The translations under genes and the position numbers were made by a program. This document shows positions 57,270 to 64,000 of a stretch of DNA of 64,000 bases, piece by piece (the first letter of the stretch is position 1; each line of letters opens with the position of its first letter). The notes beneath the pieces were generated by a model. It made no database searches and was not told where the DNA came from. It saw only the letters and a program-made list of their open reading frames with translations. The stretch is taken from positions 1 through 64,000 of the forward strand of contig SSNU01000128.1 of the NCBI GenBank assembly GCA_012064415.1, in the 5' to 3' direction. The stretch comes from Gyrodactylus bullatarudis (taxonomy: Eukaryota; Platyhelminthes; Monogenea; Gyrodactylidea; Gyrodactylidae).

Positions 57270-60110
57270 TGAAATGTATTTTAAAATGATTTTATTAATC
57301 GTTTACCTGGTTTAAGAATCACCTTTGCTGCTGTTCTAATATTAGAGTTTTATCTGAGTGAAAAACAAGTGAAATCAGATAATTTTTCCTTTTTTCAGCT
57401 GATTTATTAGATAATTTATGAATTTAAACTTTTATTTAAACCAAAATATTTAAGTGTAGCTTTCAAAATTAGATTCATTAAAATGAGGCTCCAAAACACT
57501 TTTCGATTTTCTCAAATGCCAGAGGAACCATCGTTTTACTCTGAAATTATCATCAAACGTTTCATTATGAATTTTGTCGTTGGTGTATTCTGTTACAAGC
57601 AGTAAACCATCAAAAAATCTGGAGCATTTTCGAAAAAGTTTCTGATTCAACGTCCGCTAGTTTCTCAAGATCAGAGATGAAAATAAAATAACTGCAGAAT
57701 TCAAATAAGCAATCACTCGAACACTATCTGCTAAAGTTTGATAGATATTTGGATAAAAAACTGACCCAATTTTGATCGATAACTAGAAATAATTGCTTTA
57801 AAACATTTTTAATTTCTACAAACCATCAATAAAGATCAAATGCGAGTTATGGGACTTTTCGATGTTATCTAGACTCACGATTTATATTGAAACTGGGAAT
57901 ATTTGGTGTTGATAGTGAGGACGAATTGGACTCTTGAACATCCGGAATCGTATTCAAGTTATAATTGTTTCCCTTAAAATAATTAGATTTAAATCAAGAT
58001 AATAACTATTTTTTGGATAGGTTTATTTATTGTATTATCAAAAAATGATATCAAACTTTATTATTAACACCTAGAAAACAAGATAAGAAATTTATGATTT
58101 TTACATAATTCTCAATTTTTTCATCAAGAAATCTATCATGAGGCCCAAATCTCAAATTAGTTGATCATTCAGTATGAATTTATGAAGGAAAACCAAATTT
58201 ATTATATCTTTTTAGACTGGTACATATAAAATTAATAATCTGAAAATAAAAAGTAATCTGATTAGAAGTTGATTTTCAGGATCACAATAAAAAAAGAAAC
58301 CCGAATATGGTGAATCTGTTCAAATGAATAACTTCATTATCGTTTGGAAGTCGAATTTCGATTTTTTGATTGTTTCCACCACTAAATCGAAAATTCTATC
58401 ATTCCGTTTTAATTTATTTTCTTCAAAATTTTAAGGAAGCAAGATTTTAAGCTGCCATAGGAAAAAAATAAATGATTGAACAAGATATGAAAAATATTTC
58501 TTAGTTGGAAATTTTGAAAAAAGACATTTTTAATAATTTCCTGAGTTTTGACGTTTTGATATAATCTGAAGTTATAAGAATCTTGATTTTAGATATCAAA
58601 CCAGGCTATTTAGGAGTAAATTAATCATTCTTATTTAAATCAAGAAATATACTACTTAGTAAGTAGTACTTACTCACAAGTAATCAATGATTTTTTCACA
58701 GGTTTTGAAAATGAGACACTTAAGAAATTTTCAGTTTCAAATGAAATACTAGAGGATTCAGAAGTAAAGTGAAAATTTCCATCGTTTGTTGCCTAATTAG
58801 ACTGTTAAGTTTTCTACCTCTTTTGCCAATTTTAGGTGCAGCCTTCTTCTGTACTATGGATACTGTATAATTACGGGCTGAGATTTAATTAGATTATAAT
58901 CAACTACCGTTGACTTCTCTGGGTTTTCGCTTTTATTCTCAGTTGTAATTGCTACTGGGGCAGAAGACTTGAGATCATTTAGGGGAGGCGTAATTTCAAC
59001 TACTTGCTCATTTTGTTCACTTTAGAAATTAATTTAAAAAAATCCTTTTAGAATTCGATGTGAAATCAATTGGGAAATTTTATTTGGAGTATTCCTAGAT
59101 TGAATTTCCGAAAACTTCTGGTCAGCAAATCGTTGGAATTAATAATATTAAATGTCTCTATCATGTTTGGAATTTTCATTTCAAGAAATATTAAATTTGT
59201 TTTATTTTTTAATAAATTTAATTTTTTTATAGTTTAAAGTCTTGATGCAGCTGAAGCCGATTTGATAACCCAACTAATAAATTTATAGAAAGAACATCTA
59301 TCCTGATCATCTCTTTTAGCCAGCGCGATCCAGGTCATTCAACATTTAAAATGAATGAAAATTATGTTCAAACTTTTATCGTTTTAAACTTTACACACAT
59401 CTTTTGAAATTGAAATAAATTTACAAACCGAAGAATGAACCAGACAAATATATATTAACTTCTTGTGAAAAAATATGAAAATATTCCGAGGCTCAAATCA
59501 TTTTTTTATCTACAGTTTACTTCATAGTTCAAAGAATTTTTTTGTAAAGAGCTAATATTTCTCAGAATTAGATCATGAAAAGTTTCTGTGGCTTTTTCTG
59601 AAGAATCAGGGAATCGAAAGACATTGAGATTAAAGGTTCCCTCTAACTCTTGTCATTTTTGTTGATCTGTCATCAATTTCTTTCTTCATTGATCATCGAA
59701 TAATTCTACAAGATTGTGAAAGTTGATCATCTGATATTGTAAGAAAAAACACAGCTTTGAAAAATATCGATTTCAACTAATATTCTGCTAATGGAGATGT
59801 AAAAACAAATTTTCAGAAAATACATGTGATAGTAATAAAATTTGAACTCACCATTTATAAACGAAGCGATAAAAATGCTTCAGCTCATGTCAGCTTATGA
59901 TTATTTTCAATTATAATTTTATTTTTACTTCAATTGATAAATTTTTGTAATGAATTTTTGATGAAAAAATTGGATTTCCCAACTTCACTTAAATTAACTG
60001 TACGAGATAAGATCCTTATTTGTGAATTCAAGACAGGTAAGAGAATAAATAAAATATTGTATACTTGAAACAATAATTATTTCTACAAAGTTAAAAAAAG
60101 TCAGTTTAGA
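57270..60110. other. Repeat-rich stretch without a recognised gene
   Basis: 58090-58330 resembles the left arm of the palindromic family at 53227-53948 (ATGATTTTTACA, TCATCAAGAA, CATGAGGCCC). The rest is AT-rich without a coding frame I trust on either strand. Confidence 0.4.
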
Positions 60111-60118
60111 AACATTAA

Positions 60119-60487
60119 ACCTACAAAGTGTGGTCACTGGTAACTACTATATCCATATGAACTCTAACTTCTCACACCTAGATGTTAGAATTCTGATAGG
60201 CAAGTGTCAATTCCATAAGAGAGTCAAATAATATTCAACTCACGGTGCCGGATGTAGACGCGTTTTTTCCTTATTAGGACTCGTCAGTACACCAAACCTG
60301 GGACGCTTCTTACACCTAGGCCAGAATCCCTGTTCATGAAGTAACTCAACACTCGCATAGTTTTGACACCACCTACAAACTGGTTGTTTTGAATAATTAC
60401 CAAATAGAAATTTACCGAGGTCTAACATCTAGTTAGAGTTCATATGAATAAAGTAATAATTACCAGTGACCAGACTTTGGTAGTAGG
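60119..60487. mobile_element. TIR-flanked element carrying a hammerhead-like sequence
   Basis: The left arm 60119-60187 (CCTACAAAGTGTGGTCACTG ... TAGATGTTAG) and right arm 60425-60487 are inverted copies with small indels. The interior, about 240 bp, is more GC-rich than its surroundings and contains the ribozyme-like motif at 60250-60293. An open frame of 62 codons overlaps it but has no recognisable content. No transposase, so it is non-autonomous. Confidence 0.6.
60250..60293 (-). ncRNA. Hammerhead ribozyme-like sequence, copy 2
   Basis: The minus strand reads stem I GGUGUA, a perfect CUGACGA core, stem II GUCC-UAAUA-AGGA, an A-run where GAAA is expected, stem III ACGCGU, and GUC as the cleavage triplet. 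The stem I return is UACAUC, a six-base match with GGUGUA (one wobble). The closing C of stem II and the invariant G12 appear mutated to A, so activity is doubtful. The layout is a type I hammerhead with minimal self-complementary stem III, as in Penelope-like and SINE-like elements. It shares GACGAGUCC and AACGCG with copy 1. Confidence 0.65.
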
Positions 60488-61599
60488 TTAATTGTTTAAA
60501 AACATTTTTTTTTCTCCAAATAAGTAACGAGAGTACTTACATTCCAGAATTTAATACTCAGATCATGTTTTGCATACTTTTAGATCATGAAAGTCATACC
60601 CCAATATGGCATTTCCCATTTTTTCCACAATATCCCACGGACATGATAAAACAACGAAATTCAGGTCCTCTTAATGATAAGATTACTATTTTTGAAAATA
60701 AAACTTCGCATTAGATGACGCCCGTTATTCATTCTTCAAATGAAACTTTTCATTATTCTCCACAATTTATTGACCTGATTGATATTATCTATAGATTCTT
60801 ATCCTCAAAACCTAAACATGAGTTCTAACTCTATATAACAGAGAGAAATTTAGTACAGTCTCAAGTACGCCTATGCGAAAACTTGATAAACCTGAGAAAA
60901 TAAAATGATTATCAAATAAATAGAATTCTATTCCTGTACTTATGGAATATTGTACCATTTTTTATGAATGTTACTCTGTAAGAAAAATCTGCGCAATTAT
61001 TTATGCTTTCCCTCTGAATATATTCCTTCATTAGAGAATTTACGTCTTTAACCATCCTTTGTGTCATTTGAAAGGCTCTCATAATAAAATACAGTGTGTA
61101 TTATTACTACAATAAATAAACTGTATAAATGCATATTTTCCAACATTGGTAAGAATTTATTTAACACTTTCAACGCATAAAAGTTTTTACAGAAACCAAA
61201 GATTTGAAAAAATATAGAATTCTTTCTTTTTTAGCAAACTATTAGTTTAGTTACTAAATAATAAAAGCCTTGATTTGGACTGGTTTTTAACCCAAATCAA
61301 AGTAACGAACCTTTGATGCAATAACTATGAAATCAGCTATTCGATAAAAAAGATTTGCAAATTTTGATCTGATTCGGAAAATAAATTTGTGTTCCTGACT
61401 ATCTTGACTGGATTCAGTAAAATATCTTATTACAATTGTATCTCAAATCAATTCTTTTATTTCTACGATTAAGTATCAATTATCATCGAAGAGAGATGCA
61501 TGCCAGCAAAACAAAGATGAAATTTCAAACCTTACAAGAATTTTGAAAAAAAATCAATTTTTAAGTAAATTATGACGTAAATTAATGACCAAAAGCTGA

Positions 61600-62010
61600 T
61601 CTGAGGATCAATAAGACAGGGAAACCTACTAAACTTTAGATAAATTCGTCATTTTTCTTGAATCATCAAAATTTCATCAATTTTCAAGTAGGCAAAATGA
61701 TCAAGAAATCAAAATTCAATTTTCACTTGATGATGGGGTAATTCTCAAAATCAAATTCAGTATATTTGATTTCTTTGTTTAATAGGTTTTCTCACTTTGA
61801 TATCAGCGAAAAATTTAAACTCAAAGTTGAAAAAAATACGAATTTGGGACTACTACTTCGAGATTTGAAATTTACCATAATTTTCTTAAAAATTAATATT
61901 TTCAAAATTTTCTTCTTCTTTCCTTGTAAGTGGGCCTCATGATCTAGATCCCAAGATATCCTTATCAAATTCGATTTCTTGGTGCTCTTATAATCCAGAA
62001 ATGTATTGCA
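61600..62010. repeat. Arm of the palindromic repeat family
   Basis: Resembles the right half of 53227-53948 (GATGATGGGGTAATTC, ACTCAAAGTTGAAAAAA, GTGGGCCTCATGATC). An 89-codon minus-strand frame across it has no recognisable motif and is not called a gene. Confidence 0.5.
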
Positions 62011-62542
62011 GACGCGAGCTCCAAGAAGTGAATGTACAAAAAATTTGAAAAGAAGATTCAATATTATCTTTTATTGGATACTTACTGGACTTTCAATGGA
62101 ATTTTGACTCCGAATCGTATCAACTGGAAATGAAAGAAAATAATTTAATATTGGAATTTCAATAAAAATTACATAAAATCCTTCGACGTATGATATCTGA
62201 TAAAAAACTTAGATTCCTATTAAACTTAGTAGAGAAATTCAAAATTTCCAAATTTCCAGCCTCAATCATGGTTTAGAAATGATTGAGAATTAAGTACTTC
62301 TTACTATAGAAACAATGATTTTTTATTAAAATTTTAAATTTGCAGAATGAATATTTTTTTGAATTTAATTTTAGTCATATTTCTCATGATAGAAGTCGAA
62401 ATGTATTTCTCCTGATCATTTTCAATATAAGGTCAATGAAATGAGTCTTCTGGATCAACTATTTCTTTCAAAATCCTTAAAATCTTTGATAGTTACTTAA
62501 AAGTAATATCAAATTTGAGAGATTTCCTATTAAAAAGGGAAC

Positions 62543-62712
62543 TTCATGTTACTAGTAACAAGATTAACTGAAAGCCAGTTAAACTTGTTACTCGGTTTTA
62601 AAATTATCTGATAGTCTCAAGAATCCCGGGAATCTTGTTACTAGTAACAAGTTTAACTGATTTGCCAGGGAGTCTTGAGACTATCAAGAGTAACAAGATT
62701 ACCGGTAACATA
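62543..62712. repeat. GTAACAAG-rich dispersed element, copy 2
   Basis: Built from repeated TTACTAGTAACAAG, GAGTCTTGAGACTATCA and CCCGGGA phrases, with an inverted left half relative to 8550-8700. It ends in the same GGTAACAT. Confidence 0.6.
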
Positions 62713-63359
62713 TAGATTAGCCGAGCAATCTCTGTTGTTAAGGGAGAATAAAATTTTACGCTAAATGGGAGAATAGATGGTCTTCGTAAGTCAACTAATA
62801 CCAGTTAAAGAAAATTTCATTCAACTTGAGAATGTGCCCGATGAACTTTATTTCAGTCTGAAAGTTGAATAACCTGCGATCTTCAGTTAATGGCCAAGGG
62901 TATTTTCAATGAGATTGAAAAACAAAAATTTTTTTTTAATAAGTGCAAATGCAAAAGAGAAAATCTTGGTTTCTAGAATCCCTAGAAATGTAGGGATTCT
63001 TAAGACTTCCTTGAGCTTATAGATTCCGTGTAACTATGAATAACTCGAGTAGGGATTTTAGAAACCGAGTTTCCAGATTCCCTATCTAACTAGGGAGTGT
63101 TAAAACTAATTTTTTTTTCAGATCCACTGACTTTTAGAGGGAAATCTTTTTAGCAAAAAGCAATTTTTCCAAATAAAGAATGCTTAGATAATTATAGAGA
63201 TGATTACAATCAATAAATGAGCACTTGAATTTAATTAATTAGGATATAAATCAATTCTCCATTCTAAATTTGATTGATATCTTTCATGCATCCTAGGACT
63301 TCATCCCCATCAAGTAAAAATAGATTTCAAATTATCTTGTCTAAGTTTTCATGTTCATT

Positions 63360-64000
63360 AGTTCATATAATAGAATTCTCAATTTTTTCATCCAGAATTC
63401 TAATTTGAAAAAGAGTTTTTTAGAATCTAGATCATGAGGCCCACTTTTGCGATATGATTCTTAAAACCATGATTAGACCAGGGATCTGATTATGACCATA
63501 AAGTTTGTGATAAACTTTTCATTTTTGGATACCTTGGATCGTCGAAATTTCCCTGATTTTTATGCAATGGAAATAAAAAAGAAATCAAAATTCAATTTTT
63601 ACACGATGATGAGGTGATTTTTAAAATCAGATTTCATTGACGAAAAATGATTCTAAAAATAAACTTTGATCACTATCCCTACTTGAAAATCGATGAAATT
63701 TTGATAAATCAAGATCCCCGAAAAATTACGATTTTATCTAACGTTTAGTGGTGACAATCGGTTTTCTTGTCTTATTGCAATCCTAAAAATTAACTTTTGA
63801 TCACTTTCGCACTTTGAAATCAGCAAAATTTTTCAACTGAAAGTTCGAAAAAAGGCGCTAACGTTGGATATGAAATGTGCCAAATTTTCTTAAAAATAAT
63901 TTTTTATTTTCATCGTAACAGTGGGCCTCATGATCAAAAATCTTGATCAAATTCAATTTCTTGATGAAAAATTTGAGAATTAAAAAAAATATCATAAATC
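63360..64000. repeat. Palindromic repeat family member running off the window
   Basis: 63360-63500 holds a left-arm-like stretch (ATTCTAATTTG, ATCATGAGGCCCACTTTTGC) and 63740-64000 the inverted right arm (AACTGAAAGTTCGAAAAAAG, GTGGGCCTCATGATC). The element would end just beyond 64000. Confidence 0.55.

Noticed and set aside
60240..60428. 62-codon minus-strand ORF over the hammerhead-like element
   Set aside because: It spans a structured, GC-richer non-coding element. Basic residues arise from the ribozyme-like sequence, and no homology is recognisable.
61792..62061. 89-codon minus-strand ORF
   Set aside because: Lies in a dispersed repeat arm. No motif, and the frame is not conserved in the other arms.
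1..64000. CRISPR arrays, rRNA and tRNA genes
   Set aside because: Scanned by eye. No regularly spaced repeats of CRISPR type and no convincing tRNA or rRNA sequence were found; the genome is eukaryotic.

Overview
This is AT-rich nuclear DNA from a eukaryote, most probably an invertebrate animal. It carries three host genes with clear homologues, a small secreted cysteine-rich peptide gene, and a dense load of transposable elements. Host introns fall into two classes. Some are ultra-short (25-32 nt), and the others are 50 nt to several kb, the longest being enlarged by transposons. Introns this short are known in dicyemids, but I cannot assign a taxon from sequence alone.

Layout. 1-9.3 kb: transposon remnants (Penelope-like endonuclease tails, a TA-flanked MITE, a nested inverted-repeat element, LINE fragments), plus the Cys/Trp-rich peptide gene at 4.75 kb and an intact gag-like ORF at 7.6 kb. 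9.5-13.7 kb: a LINE fragment and then a nearly full APE-type LINE. 14-16.9 kb: inverted repeats, a LINE scrap, a rearranged hAT derivative sitting in a decayed copy of the peptide gene, and a MITE. 17.1-38.0 kb, minus strand: UGGT (UDP-glucose:glycoprotein glucosyltransferase) in 19 exons, ending in KDEL. Its introns hold a Tc1-like transposon, a hAT element with intact 8-bp target duplication, and MITE pieces. 38.02-38.68 kb, minus strand: intronless ARV1, only 47 nt upstream of the first visible UGGT exon. 38.79-51.72 kb, plus strand: a kinesin-4-like motor gene divergent from ARV1, with a LINE remnant, a hammerhead-ribozyme-like sequence and a Penelope-like element in its introns. 51.7-64 kb: no confident host gene. 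It is filled with palindromic (foldback) repeats, a LINE scrap and a TIR-flanked element carrying a second hammerhead-like sequence.

How the genes fit together. ARV1 (ER membrane sterol/lipid homeostasis) and UGGT (ER glycoprotein folding sensor) form a tight same-strand pair. The UGGT reading frame has no AUG before its signal peptide, yet the 19 assembled exons total 5,022 nt, an exact multiple of three, from the first acceptor site to the stop. This is what an operon resolved by spliced-leader trans-splicing would look like, with the leader supplying the AUG; an unseen upstream exon is the alternative. The kinesin exons also assemble to a multiple of three (2,604 nt, 867 residues).

Standout signals are the missing UGGT start codon, two strong hammerhead-ribozyme-like sequences, a telomere-like TTAGGG run at the edge of a Penelope-like element, Penelope endonuclease direct repeats bracketing an antisense gag end, and a 17-nt LINE insertion visible against an empty-site copy in the same window.
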